Positions 49,464-57,714 of a stretch of 64,000 nt of DNA are shown here, in pieces. Position 1 is the first letter of the stretch. Each line of letters begins with the position of its first letter. The DNA is taken from contig NZ_KI912519.1 of the NCBI RefSeq assembly GCF_000518885.1, positions 32,974 to 96,973 of the forward strand, given 5' to 3'. This stretch comes from Bacillus sp. J33. GTDB taxonomy: Bacteria; Bacillota; Bacilli; Bacillales; Cytobacillaceae. The position numbers were made by a program, and so were the translations under genes. The notes beneath the pieces are model-generated. The model was not told where the DNA came from. It made no database searches and was given only the letters and a program-made list of their open reading frames with translations.

Positions 49464-50121
49464 TTTTATTCTTGCCCTTTCTCTCTATCTCCTCAAACAG
49501 CTTATGTCTGCCCTTTTTAATTTCATCAAGCTGTTTGCCGAGCAGTGCACTAAATGTTGGGTTACTTTGAATATTCCCGTCTGATTGCTGTGTTCTATTC
49601 ATCACCTTTGTCACAATATCGCTTGGGCGGATAAGCTGTTCCATTTTATCATTGTGCTCTGTGATGATTTGACTGTATTCTTCCGAATCGTCAATTTCCG
49701 ATAGCAGCTGGATATTTTCTCCTACCCCCACTACTAGAATCCGCTTTCCTACTTTTATTAACTGGACAGACCTGTTTCCTCCCAAAGCTGTTCCGCCTAA
49801 ATTTTCAACAATATGAGAACGATTGTATAGCTTGCTTTTCTTATTGATGAATTTTAGAAGTACATATAGAAGACCGACAGTGAAAACCGTCGCGAATATC
49901 ATTTTAAAGAAGTCCCAAAAAGTCAGGCCGACTGTACCGCTATCCCGCAGTGCAGTTGAGCCATCTTCTCTTGGTGCTCCTTTTTCCTCGCACTTCTCGG
50001 GGTTCTCCATGCATTCTTTCACACTATTATTTAACTGTTCTGCGTGGGCCTGCGGCAGCATGCCCTGCAGAACAATTGAAATAAGAAGAAACAAAGCAAT
50101 CATTTTTCTTCCATTCAACAC
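49456..50121 (-). CDS. fliO: Flagellar export assembly protein FliO
   Basis: Helps assemble the FliP ring. The 221-aa protein has a signal-type N-terminus (MIALFLLISIVLQGMLPQAHA), a polar outer segment, one membrane helix (about 75-95) and a cytosolic FliO domain (ENLGGTALGGNRSVQLIKVGKRILVVGVGENIQLL in outline). Start is GTG at 50121, 9 nt after AGAGGG; a GTG at 50151 that overlaps the cheY stop has no site. Called fliZ in older Bacillus annotation. Confidence 0.9.
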   Translation of the reverse strand: MLNGRKMIALFLLISIVLQGMLPQAHAEQLNNSVKECMENPEKCEEKGAPREDGSTALRDSGTVGLTFWDFFKMIFATVFTVGLLYVLLKFINKKSKLYNRSHIVENLGGTALGGNRSVQLIKVGKRILVVGVGENIQLLSEIDDSEEYSQIITEHNDKMEQLIRPSDIVTKVMNRTQQSDGNIQSNPTFSALLGKQLDEIKKGRHKLFEEIERKGKNKNE

Positions 50122-50150
50122 AATTTTGCACCCTCTAAAAATAATACTCA

Positions 50151-50513
50151 CTAGCCCAATGTTTTCCCGATTGCTTCCAAAACTCTATCTGCCTGGAATG
50201 GTTTGACAATGAAGTCCTTGGCGCCCGCTTGGATAGCATCAATAACCATCGCCTGCTGTCCCATAGCAGAACACATGATGACTTTTGCATTCGGATTTAG
50301 CTTTTTAATTTCCTTTAATGCTGATATTCCATCCATCTCAGGCATTGTAATATCCATAGTGACTAAATCCGGCTGTGTTTCCTTATACTTTTCAACAGCT
50401 TGTGCCCCATCGGCGGCTTCTCCAACAATTTCATATCCGTTCTTTGATAAAATATCTTTAATCATCATTCGCATGAATGCTGCATCATCTACGATTAAAA
50501 TTTTATGTGCCAT
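50151..50513 (-). CDS. cheY: Chemotaxis response regulator CheY
   Basis: Single receiver domain; CheY-P binds FliM and in B. subtilis favours counter-clockwise rotation. The 120-aa protein has Asp9/Asp10, phospho-acceptor Asp54 (TMDITMPEMDG), the Thr/Ser position in MCSAMG and Lys in FIVKPF. As in B. subtilis it lies between fliY and fliO. Confidence 0.97.
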   Translation of the reverse strand: MAHKILIVDDAAFMRMMIKDILSKNGYEIVGEAADGAQAVEKYKETQPDLVTMDITMPEMDGISALKEIKKLNPNAKVIMCSAMGQQAMVIDAIQAGAKDFIVKPFQADRVLEAIGKTLG

Positions 50514-50535
50514 TATTCTTTACTACCTCCATCTA

Positions 50536-51840
50536 TCATCTAAGTTTTTTTAAGCGGTCGCTCTGGCTGATAATATCTGTTACTCGGACACCGAAGTTCT
50601 CGTCTATGACCACTACCTCGCCTTGGGCAATTAACCGGTTATTCACCAGAATATCCACTGGTTCTCCCGCAAGCTTGTCCAGTTCTATAATTGATCCGGA
50701 TGATAATTCAAGGATTTCCTTGACTGAGCGTTTTGTTCTGCCAAGTTCAACAGTAATCTGAAGCGGAATATCCAAAAGCATATCAAGATTTTTCGTTTCT
50801 GTTCCCTGCATCTGATATGGCTCAAAGCTAGAGAATACTGCTGGCTGGACATTTGGCAGTTCTCCGCCCTGGTAGGCACTACCAAAATGCTGAGGTCCAG
50901 TTTGCTGGGATTTATTAGGTGTAGGGGCCTGCTGCTGAGCAACCTGTGTCTGATCGATAGCCTGATGCGGCGAATGGGCTGCCTGCCCTGCAGGATATTC
51001 TGTAAGACCCATTGATTGTTGATAGCCTTGATTGATTTCCGGCTGTTTTTCAGACTCTGGCTGATATTCGTTTAACTCACCTTTTTCTTTTGCCTCTAAG
51101 CTATCTCCAAAAGCAATGCCTTCATCTGTGCTTGCTGTCCCCTGACCTGGATTTAATAATTCATTTACAAGGCTTTTTCCAAATTCAAGCGGAAGAAGCT
51201 GCATGATGTTTGAATCTATTAAATTGCCGATTTTAAGGCGGAATGAAATCCTCGCAAGCATTTCTTCAGACGGCAGTCTTTCTGTGCCTTCACCTTGAGG
51301 CAAATCAAGAATGTCAATCACAGGGGGCGAGATATCGACTTTTTTCCCAAAAATGGTAGACATTGAAGTTGCTGCAGAACCCATCATTTGGTTCATCGCT
51401 TCCTGGACGGCGCTTAATTGAATTTCTCCCATTAGTTCCGCCGGGCTGATCCCATCCCCGCCCAGCATCAAGTCTGCAATTATTGCTGCATCGGATTGTT
51501 TAATGACCAGTAAATTGCTGCCAAAGAATCCTTCCGTATAACTTACCTGAATGGCAACATAAGGATGAGGAAATTCTTCCCCTAATTTACTGCGCAAGAC
51601 AATGGAAACAGTTGGTGTGGTAATTTCTACCTTTTGATTTAATAATGTAGATAAAGCTGTTGCAGAGCTTCCAAAAGAGATGTTTCCAATTTCCCCTAAA
51701 GCATCCTGTTCCATATGGGACAGGTAATCTTCAGTTTGAAAAAACACATCATTGGAACTATTTAAATCATCTTCATCATCGTTTGCGGCTCCTCTTAAAA
51801 GAGCATCAATTTCATCTTGCGAAAGCATATCATCACTCAT
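50536..51840 (-). CDS. fliY: Flagellar switch protein and CheY-P phosphatase FliY
   Basis: C-ring protein joining a CheC-like phosphatase to a FliN-type C-terminus. The 434-aa protein has an N-terminal CheY-P-binding motif (LSQDEIDALL), two E-x-x-N phosphatase sites (GEIGNISFGSSATALS and QEAMNQMMGSAATSMS), a linker at about 231-350, and SpoA/FliN (LDMLLDIPLQITVELGRTKRSVKEIL). The Q/P/A-rich linker makes it about 55 residues longer than B. subtilis FliY (about 378). Start ATG 51840; a TTG one codon upstream is possible. Confidence 0.95.
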   Translation of the reverse strand: MSDDMLSQDEIDALLRGAANDDEDDLNSSNDVFFQTEDYLSHMEQDALGEIGNISFGSSATALSTLLNQKVEITTPTVSIVLRSKLGEEFPHPYVAIQVSYTEGFFGSNLLVIKQSDAAIIADLMLGGDGISPAELMGEIQLSAVQEAMNQMMGSAATSMSTIFGKKVDISPPVIDILDLPQGEGTERLPSEEMLARISFRLKIGNLIDSNIMQLLPLEFGKSLVNELLNPGQGTASTDEGIAFGDSLEAKEKGELNEYQPESEKQPEINQGYQQSMGLTEYPAGQAAHSPHQAIDQTQVAQQQAPTPNKSQQTGPQHFGSAYQGGELPNVQPAVFSSFEPYQMQGTETKNLDMLLDIPLQITVELGRTKRSVKEILELSSGSIIELDKLAGEPVDILVNNRLIAQGEVVVIDENFGVRVTDIISQSDRLKKLR

Positions 51841-52831
51841 CAACCCCGTCTCCCCCTTTCACGGTATCCAAAATTTGAATTGCTAATTTTTTGTTCATTT
51901 TCCCAGGCTGTCCCAAAAATTTTGGAATATCGCCAATTTTAATAATAAGAGGCTGGTCAATCACTTGTGTTAATTCAATTACATCCCCAACATCGAGAGA
52001 CAGGAAATCCTGGATAGCAATATCAGAACTGCCTAGCTCACATATGACAGGAACTTCAGCATTCTGGATATTCCTTTCCAGCTTGGCAATTAGCTCAGGT
52101 TCTCTTCCTTTTTTGTCAGTCTGCATCCAATAATGGACTGACAGCTTAGGTATAATAGGCTCGAGTACCACATGCGGAATGCAGATATTGATCATCCCGC
52201 TTGTTTCCCCAATTGTGGTATTTAAAGAAATGACTACTACCGTTTCATTTGGCGAGACCATTTGCAGAAATTGCGGATTCACCTCAAAGTCAGCTAATAG
52301 CGGGTCCATTTCAGCAATCGTGCTCCAGGCTTCCCGAAAGTTCTCAAAAGCCCTTTCAAATGTAGCAGACATAATTTTCGTCTCAATCTCAGTTAAATTT
52401 TCTACCTTGTTAATGCTTGAGCCTTTACCGCCCATAAGCCTGTCCATCATGGCATAGGCTATGTTAGGGTTTACTTCCATAAGAATTCGGCCATCGAGAG
52501 GCGGTACTTCAAATACATTCAAGATTGTCATTTTCGGAATGGATCGAATAAATTCTTCATATGGTATTTGGTCAGCCGAAGCAACTGAAATTTGCACATA
52601 AGTCCTTAACTGTGCGGAAAAAAAGGTTGTTAATAGACGGGCAAAATTCTCATGTATTCTCGTTAAACTTCGTATCTGGTCCTTAGAAAATCTTAATGCT
52701 CTCTTGAAATCATAGACTTTTACTTTTTTCTCTGATTGCTCTTTCTTCAGCTCATCCGCATCCATTTCGCCTGTTGAAAGAGCTGACAAAAGAGCATCTA
52801 TTTCACTTTGTGATAAAACCTCACTCGACAA
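51833..52831 (-). CDS. fliM: Flagellar motor switch protein FliM
   Basis: C-ring protein that binds CheY-P. The 332-aa protein starts with the CheY-binding motif EVLSQSEIDALLSAL, followed by the CheC-like middle domain and a C-terminal SpoA domain. Equal in length to B. subtilis FliM. The start is TTG at 52831, downstream of GGAGGTGAGG; no ATG is available near the CheY-binding motif. It overlaps fliY by 8 nt. Confidence 0.96.
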   Translation of the reverse strand: MSSEVLSQSEIDALLSALSTGEMDADELKKEQSEKKVKVYDFKRALRFSKDQIRSLTRIHENFARLLTTFFSAQLRTYVQISVASADQIPYEEFIRSIPKMTILNVFEVPPLDGRILMEVNPNIAYAMMDRLMGGKGSSINKVENLTEIETKIMSATFERAFENFREAWSTIAEMDPLLADFEVNPQFLQMVSPNETVVVISLNTTIGETSGMINICIPHVVLEPIIPKLSVHYWMQTDKKGREPELIAKLERNIQNAEVPVICELGSSDIAIQDFLSLDVGDVIELTQVIDQPLIIKIGDIPKFLGQPGKMNKKLAIQILDTVKGGDGVDE

Positions 52832-52871
52832 GATTCCTCACCTCCATCAATTGCAGTTTCTAATTTTGGTT

Positions 52872-53300
52872 TTACTGGAGGAGAGACTCGGTAATGTATA
52901 CCTGAACGATCTTTCCTTCTTGCATTAGGCCATTAATCTTGTTTTTCAAATCTTCCTGCAGCTTGATTTGGCCTTCTTTCCCCTGAACATCCTCCGCTTT
53001 CATTTCAGATAATTCCTGAATGATAAGATTTTTCACCTGAAAATCTCTTTTTTCAAGTTCCTCTTTGGCTTTTTTGCTATCTGTCTGGATTTTGAATGAA
53101 ATCCGGATATAATCATCACTCGCCAAATTTGCTGTAACCTGCGGGATATCAACCGACGCCTCAAGAACTTCATCTATAGTCGGTTCCTTAGCCCCTTTAT
53201 CATCTGAAAATTTCATTACAACCACGAGGGCAATTGCCCCCACCAGTGCAATCACAACTAGCATAATCAGCATTATCATGAACAGCTTATTATTCTTCAT
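52872..53300 (-). CDS. fliL: Flagellar basal body protein FliL
   Basis: Membrane protein that surrounds or supports the stator units. The 142-aa protein has an N-terminal membrane helix (about 6-30) and a periplasm-facing stomatin-like domain ([43 protein letters not shown] in outline). Start 53300 ([10 protein letters not shown]) lies 9 nt after GGAGG and matches B. subtilis; a Met two codons earlier is only 3 nt from it. Starts inside the end of swrD. Confidence 0.93.
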   Translation of the reverse strand: MKNNKLFMIMLIMLVVIALVGAIALVVVMKFSDDKGAKEPTIDEVLEASVDIPQVTANLASDDYIRISFKIQTDSKKAKEELEKRDFQVKNLIIQELSEMKAEDVQGKEGQIKLQEDLKNKINGLMQEGKIVQVYITESLLQ

Positions 53301-53511
53301 CTCCATTTCCCTCCACAAGCCGCTGTCCCAAAAGATTAACAGATTGATAGAATCGTATAATCGATTGCATAACCTGTTCTTCAGTTTCTTTTACAACATA
53401 CTTTTTCCCATTCGTAAGCGTAATCGTCGTATCTGGAAAAGACTCAATCGTTTCTATGTATAACGCATTTAAAATAAATCCTTTGCCATTCAGGCGAGAT
53501 ACTGTAATCAA
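53290..53511 (-). CDS. swrD: SwrD/FlbD family protein
   Basis: 73-aa protein of the FlbD family; the B. subtilis member (SwrD, formerly YlzI) raises flagellar power for swarming. It carries the family pattern [38 protein letters not shown] in outline. The start is TTG at 53511, 10 nt after only a weak site; a strong AAGGGAGG lies 40 nt upstream, separated by a hairpin. It sits between flgE and fliL, as in B. subtilis, and overlaps fliL by 11 nt. Confidence 0.9.
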   Translation of the reverse strand: MITVSRLNGKGFILNALYIETIESFPDTTITLTNGKKYVVKETEEQVMQSIIRFYQSVNLLGQRLVEGNGDEE

Positions 53512-53560
53512 TGTCTTTATCAGGGCTAAAATCTATTCTTTCAGCCCTGTCCCTCCCTTA
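53511..53560 (-). promoter_or_regulatory. Structured ribosome-binding region of swrD
   Basis: Minus strand order: AAGGGAGG (53552-53559), hairpin CAGGGCT/AGCCCTG with three further A-T pairs after a bulge (53521-53549), nine bases, TTG. Folding the hairpin brings the strong site to about 11 unpaired nt from the start; unfolded it is 40 nt away. Known precedents for such bridging exist in phage T4; use here is inferred. Confidence 0.5.
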
Positions 53561-53562
53561 AC

Positions 53563-54402
53563 TTATCGTTTTAAATTAACAAGCTCCTGCAGGATTTCAT
53601 CAGATGTTGTAATGATTCGGGTGTTCGCCTGGAAGCCGCGCTGTGCTACGATCATCTCTGTAAATTCTTCCGAGAGATCAACATTGGACATTTCGAGAGT
53701 ACCAGATACTAGATCACCGGTACCATTAGTACCTGATTTACCAAGGTCAGCAACAGTAATGGAGCCGTCGTTATTAAAGTCACCTGAGTTAGCAGTTATT
53801 GTATATAAATTATTTCCTACCTTTTGTAATCCATCTGGATTCGGTACTTTAGTTAGAGCAATTACAGGTGTTGCGGGCACTGGTGTTCCACCTATCACAG
53901 TTATACTTCCATCAGATCCAATGCTAAAGCTTTCAGCATCAGCGGGAATTTTAATTTTCACACCAGTTACGTCCGACACGAAGTACCCATCACTATTTAC
54001 AAGAAATCCTTGTTCATCTAAATAGAAGTTTCCAGCCCTGGTTAATTTAGCTTGGCTTAAATCAATTCCTGCAGTACTATTGCCAGGCGCTACCACAAAA
54101 AATCCGTCCCCGGAAATTCCAATATCTAAAGAACGCCCAGTTGTTTGCAGACTTCCCTGTGTATGGATGGTATCAATTGTTGATAATGCAGAACCCAATC
54201 CAACCTGTTTTGGGTTCATCCCACCTCGTGTATTATTACTTTCACTTGCACCTGAAATAGTTTGGCTCACCATATCCTTAAAAGTTACACGTCCCTTTTT
54301 AAAGCCATACGTATTAACATTCGCAATATTATTCCCAATCACATCGAGCTTTGTTTGAAAGTTTTTCATTCCGCTTATTCCCGAATACATAGAACGCAAC
54401 AT
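53563..54402 (-). CDS. flgE: Flagellar hook protein FlgE (old name FlgG)
   Basis: Main hook subunit. The 279-aa protein is of the short Bacillus type: N-terminal MLRSMYSGISGMKNFQTKLDVIGNNIANVNTYGF (rod/hook signature), a central hook domain, and the C-terminal EMSNVDLSEEFTEMIVAQRGFQANTRIITTSDEILQELVNLKR coiled-coil tail (both in outline). The variable part before the tail contains DFNNDGSITVAD (208-219), a dockerin/EF-hand-like calcium loop not present in B. subtilis FlgE. AGAGGAG precedes the ATG. Confidence 0.94.
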   Translation of the reverse strand: MLRSMYSGISGMKNFQTKLDVIGNNIANVNTYGFKKGRVTFKDMVSQTISGASESNNTRGGMNPKQVGLGSALSTIDTIHTQGSLQTTGRSLDIGISGDGFFVVAPGNSTAGIDLSQAKLTRAGNFYLDEQGFLVNSDGYFVSDVTGVKIKIPADAESFSIGSDGSITVIGGTPVPATPVIALTKVPNPDGLQKVGNNLYTITANSGDFNNDGSITVADLGKSGTNGTGDLVSGTLEMSNVDLSEEFTEMIVAQRGFQANTRIITTSDEILQELVNLKR

Positions 54403-54479
54403 TGTTTTTTCTCCTCTCGTTTATGCTGCTTCAGTCAATCCGCAGCTTTGACTTTCCTTTAAAGGTCCAGCCATATAAT

Positions 54480-54869
54480 TTATTGATCCAAGATAATCGT
54501 TCCATTAATATTAGTGAATATTTGAGTTCCCGCTTCCTCACGATCCATAGCCGTAATCACTGTATTATTTTTTGCGCTTACTATGAGTGCCGCATCCTTA
54601 AGCAGTACAAGCGATTCTTTTACGCCCATCATTTTGGCTTCCTGTACCTTAGCTTCAATTTGCTGCCACCGGTCCCCATTTATTTGTATTCCTCTTTGAA
54701 GGAGTCTCTGTTTTGCATGTTTGCTGACAATTAATTTGCCATCAGGCTCTAGGGCTGTTTGCAGGTGAGCAGAAAATCTGCCTTTTGATGGCTGTTCAGT
54801 CTGAACACCATTTTTCTTACGTGCAATAACTGGCTGAGTGTGGATCGGACGAAACAAAATTTTATCCAT
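54480..54869 (-). CDS. Flagellar operon protein, TIGR02530 family
   Basis: 129 aa, matching the plan of the TIGR02530 'flagellar operon protein' family: short N-terminal tail, FSAHLQTAL, then SKHAKQRLLQRGIQINGDRWQQIEAKVQEAKMMGVKESLVLL and a C-terminal NNTVITAMDREEAGTQIFTNINGTIIL (in outline). The family is found beside flgD and flgE in many Firmicutes; the function is not known, B. subtilis lacks it. GGAGCG precedes the ATG; 17 bp after flgD. Confidence 0.88.
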   Translation of the reverse strand: MDKILFRPIHTQPVIARKKNGVQTEQPSKGRFSAHLQTALEPDGKLIVSKHAKQRLLQRGIQINGDRWQQIEAKVQEAKMMGVKESLVLLKDAALIVSAKNNTVITAMDREEAGTQIFTNINGTIILDQ

Positions 54870-54886
54870 CCAATCGCTCCCTTTTA

Positions 54887-55339
54887 CTATTCATTTACCT
54901 GAGAGATATTAGAAGGTTCAAGCTTTTTCCCGTCTTCCAATATAAAAATAGCTGTATTGTTTTTATACTGAATGGAAACAACTCTGCCAGTTCCTTCTTC
55001 AATACTTGGAGTCTGATTCGAATCACTTGTTTCAGTCAGTTTATGCCATGTTATATTCTTGCCCAGGAATTGATTATAAGACATAAGCTGGCTTTGTTCC
55101 TGGAATGCCAATAATTGATTCATGGTACTATTCATATTAGTCATTTGCTCCAGGGATGAAAAAGTTGCCATTTGGGCTATAAAGTCCTTATCCTGCATCG
55201 GATTCAATGGATCCTGGTTTTGCAGCTGAGTCATTAAAATTTTCAGAAAATCATCTTTCCCTAAAATATCTGAGCCTGTTTTGCGGGGGTGGCTTTGATA
55301 GTTTGAAAGCATTAAAGATGAATCAATCGTCTTTGCCAT
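54887..55339 (-). CDS. flgD: Flagellar hook assembly (cap) protein FlgD
   Basis: Hook-capping protein on which FlgE polymerises. The 150-aa protein is the short Bacillus form with the conserved N-terminal region [40 protein letters not shown] (in outline) and a short Tudor-like end. Start ATG 55339 (MAKTIDSS) lies 8 nt after GGAG; GTG and ATG a few codons earlier are too near it. Confidence 0.95.
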   Translation of the reverse strand: MAKTIDSSLMLSNYQSHPRKTGSDILGKDDFLKILMTQLQNQDPLNPMQDKDFIAQMATFSSLEQMTNMNSTMNQLLAFQEQSQLMSYNQFLGKNITWHKLTETSDSNQTPSIEEGTGRVVSIQYKNNTAIFILEDGKKLEPSNISQVNE

Positions 55340-55350
55340 TTGCATCACTC

Positions 55351-56619
55351 CTATACTTCAGCATCAAGTAGTGCTTCTTTTAAAGAGTTGTTAAAATCGC
55401 TGTCAGGCTTCTGTTTATTGTCTTCTTTATGTTGCCGCTGGCCTTGCCCTTGTTGCTGAGGCTCTTTATTAAAGGCACGGTCCTGCTGTGTCATCTGCTG
55501 AGAAATTTCTATTCTTTCAACCTGCAAGTTTTGTGAACTGAAAGCCTGCTTAAGCCCATTTATTTGTGAATCTAAAATTTCCTTCGCTGATGCAGTCGAA
55601 GTAAGTATTTTCGCAATTATCCCCGAATCCTTATGTATAAGCTCAACGCGAATCGCTCCAAGGTGATCAGGGTTCAGCTTTATGAATAGTTTTTGCGCTC
55701 CTCCAGTTTTTAGAAAACTGCTTTTTGATAAGATGCTTTCAAATTGCTCCATCAAATGGTCTGCACTTAAAGGCCTGCCTTGCTGATTCATCAATACCAG
55801 CTGTTCAGGCTTTGAAAGTGCCTGAAGCTGAATTTGCCCTTGCAAGCCGGCATCAAACCTGCCAATCATCTTTGGTGCAGCCTCTGTCAAAAGTTCAGTT
55901 CCTGCTAATTTTTTTTGTTTAAAAATGTTTAAATCATCTGCAAGCGGGGCAAAAACCTTTTGTATAATATTTTCCTTTTGGCCAAACACTAGGCTGTTCT
56001 TTAAATGCCCATCCAGTTTTTCTTGGACAATGCCAAGAAAAGCTTTTAAATCAATTTTATTCCCAATAAAATCTTGCTTTGCCGTCAAAAGGTCAAAAAG
56101 TTTGAGAGCTTTAAAAGCCTGTATGTCGATCCCATGTAAAGTTGTACTCTCTTTTATCTGGAGCATTGAGATAGTCTGAATTAAAGCCTGTATAGAATTT
56201 ACTTCATTCGCGTTTACTGAAAGATCAGAAGAAAGGTTTTCTATTTTTACATCGGGATTTATACTTTCAAGCAGACCTTCTAGCTTATGCTTTAATACTT
56301 CCTTAGAAAGTTTCAATTGTTCAGCAATCACTTCAGGAATGTCTGTATTTGTCTGCAAAACAGCCTTATCAAAAAGCTCCTGCCCATTTTCTAATTGCGA
56401 AAGGTCATTTATTTGAAGGAACTCAACAAGCGCTATTAATTCCTCAACTGACTCACACTCTTCACCTGGAACACCGTCTAAACATTCAACCCCGGTTTCA
56501 CTGTTTCCAATCAGGTTTGAAACAAGGCTGGCAAAGCCGCTATTTACTTCCCCTGACAGAGATTCTTTTTTAACGGAAGGATATTGCGATTGGAAAAATC
56601 CCAGTCCTCCAATTTGCAC
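55351..56619 (-). CDS. fliK: Flagellar hook-length control protein FliK
   Basis: Molecular ruler and export-specificity switch, secreted. The 422-aa protein is divergent at the N-terminus and has the Flg_hook domain near the end ([44 protein letters not shown] in outline), then a Q-rich tail ([14 protein letters not shown]). Start is GTG at 56619: AAAGGGGGTGA precedes it by 4 nt, and the ATGs at 56640 and 56637 precede that site. Lies between ylxF and flgD. Confidence 0.9.
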   Translation of the reverse strand: MQIGGLGFFQSQYPSVKKESLSGEVNSGFASLVSNLIGNSETGVECLDGVPGEECESVEELIALVEFLQINDLSQLENGQELFDKAVLQTNTDIPEVIAEQLKLSKEVLKHKLEGLLESINPDVKIENLSSDLSVNANEVNSIQALIQTISMLQIKESTTLHGIDIQAFKALKLFDLLTAKQDFIGNKIDLKAFLGIVQEKLDGHLKNSLVFGQKENIIQKVFAPLADDLNIFKQKKLAGTELLTEAAPKMIGRFDAGLQGQIQLQALSKPEQLVLMNQQGRPLSADHLMEQFESILSKSSFLKTGGAQKLFIKLNPDHLGAIRVELIHKDSGIIAKILTSTASAKEILDSQINGLKQAFSSQNLQVERIEISQQMTQQDRAFNKEPQQQGQGQRQHKEDNKQKPDSDFNNSLKEALLDAEV

Positions 56620-56646
56620 GTTTTCACCCCCTTTCATCATTTAAAC

Positions 56647-57258
56647 CTAATTGTTCTGCGCGTTGTTTTCTTCCGCTGCAGTGAGAAGTGCTGTATAACG
56701 TGCTGCATCCTCGGGATCCATCTTCTCCATGATTTCTGCCAAAGTATCCGCCTTAATATTTGATAGGATTTTTACAGCTTCATCTTCTTTCATTTCAGTC
56801 AGGATGGGTGCTGCTTTTTTGGCAGAAATGGATTCATAGGTTTTCACTATATCTTTGAATGCACGTTTATTTTCTTCTTTAATAGCCGTCAGTTCTTCAA
56901 TTTCATGTTCCAGACGCTGTTTTTCCAGCCCTGCCCTTTCAATTTCAAGGTTTTTGCTTTCAAGCTGGTCTTCAAGCTGCGTTATCCTTGCTTCACGATC
57001 TTTTATTTCAGCTTCCAGTTCAATAAGCTGTTCTTCTATAGCTTCTTGAGGGCTGGAGCTTTCCCCATCAAACATGGACGATAGAAAGGGAACCTTTTGA
57101 CTGTACTCCTTAGCTGTCTCAAAAATGTTATTGCCCGATAACGTAAAAACAAGGAGCGCAACCGTTATAGCAAATAAAACCGGAATAAAGAAAGCAAATA
57201 AAAACCATTGAAGCTTGCTAATTTTTTGTGACTCCTGTTCTACTGGCATTCTTTCCAT
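56647..57258 (-). CDS. ylxF: YlxF, MgtE_N/MotE-like flagellar protein
   Basis: 203-aa protein with an N-terminal membrane helix (about 17-40), a long coiled coil (about 75-135) and a C-terminal MgtE-N-like helical domain (ISAKKAAPILTEMKEDEAVKILSNIKADTLAEIMEKMDPEDAARY in outline). It is the equivalent of B. subtilis YlxF and recalls MotE, a chaperone of the motor in alpha-proteobacteria; a similar role is only suggested. Between fliJ and fliK. Confidence 0.9.
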   Translation of the reverse strand: MERMPVEQESQKISKLQWFLFAFFIPVLFAITVALLVFTLSGNNIFETAKEYSQKVPFLSSMFDGESSSPQEAIEEQLIELEAEIKDREARITQLEDQLESKNLEIERAGLEKQRLEHEIEELTAIKEENKRAFKDIVKTYESISAKKAAPILTEMKEDEAVKILSNIKADTLAEIMEKMDPEDAARYTALLTAAEENNAQNN

Positions 57259-57266
57259 TTAACCAC

Positions 57267-57710
57267 CTAATTTCCCCGATTCATATAAAGCTGGATCGAG
57301 ATATCATCCATTTGCCTGGCTTCTTTTTGCTTCATATCTTCCATAAAACTGTCTAAATCTCTTTCTTTCATTTTTTCATACTTTTTCACTTCAATATTTT
57401 TTTCCATTAGTTTTTCCTGCTGAAAATTCATTTGGCTTCGAGCATTGGCAACCATTTTTTGATAATGGCCGATTGATTTTTCAAGGGCATAAACGAAATG
57501 CTGGTGATGCCTAATTTCCTGGACAGGCAGCCCCTTGATTAACCTTGATTGCTGATAGGCCTCCAGATCTTCTTTTTTCTTAAGGAGCTCGTATAATTTC
57601 CCAGCAGCTTCTTCAAAACGTTTTACTGCCTCACTGTATACATCAAAGGCTTGATCCTTTTCTCTTTCTTTTATGCGAAGAATTTTGTTGAATTTAAATT
57701 CGTAGTGCAC
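57267..57710 (-). CDS. fliJ: Flagellar export chaperone FliJ
   Basis: Central stalk of the FliI ATPase and chaperone escort. The 147-aa protein is almost all coiled coil (KFNKILRIKEREKDQAFDVYSEAVKRFEEAAGKLYELLKKKEDLE in outline) and has the same length as B. subtilis FliJ. The start is GTG at 57710, 9 nt after AGGAG; an ATG closer to the site is out of frame. It starts 4 bp after the fliI stop. Confidence 0.93.
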   Translation of the reverse strand: MHYEFKFNKILRIKEREKDQAFDVYSEAVKRFEEAAGKLYELLKKKEDLEAYQQSRLIKGLPVQEIRHHQHFVYALEKSIGHYQKMVANARSQMNFQQEKLMEKNIEVKKYEKMKERDLDSFMEDMKQKEARQMDDISIQLYMNRGN

Positions 57711-57714
57711 TTTG

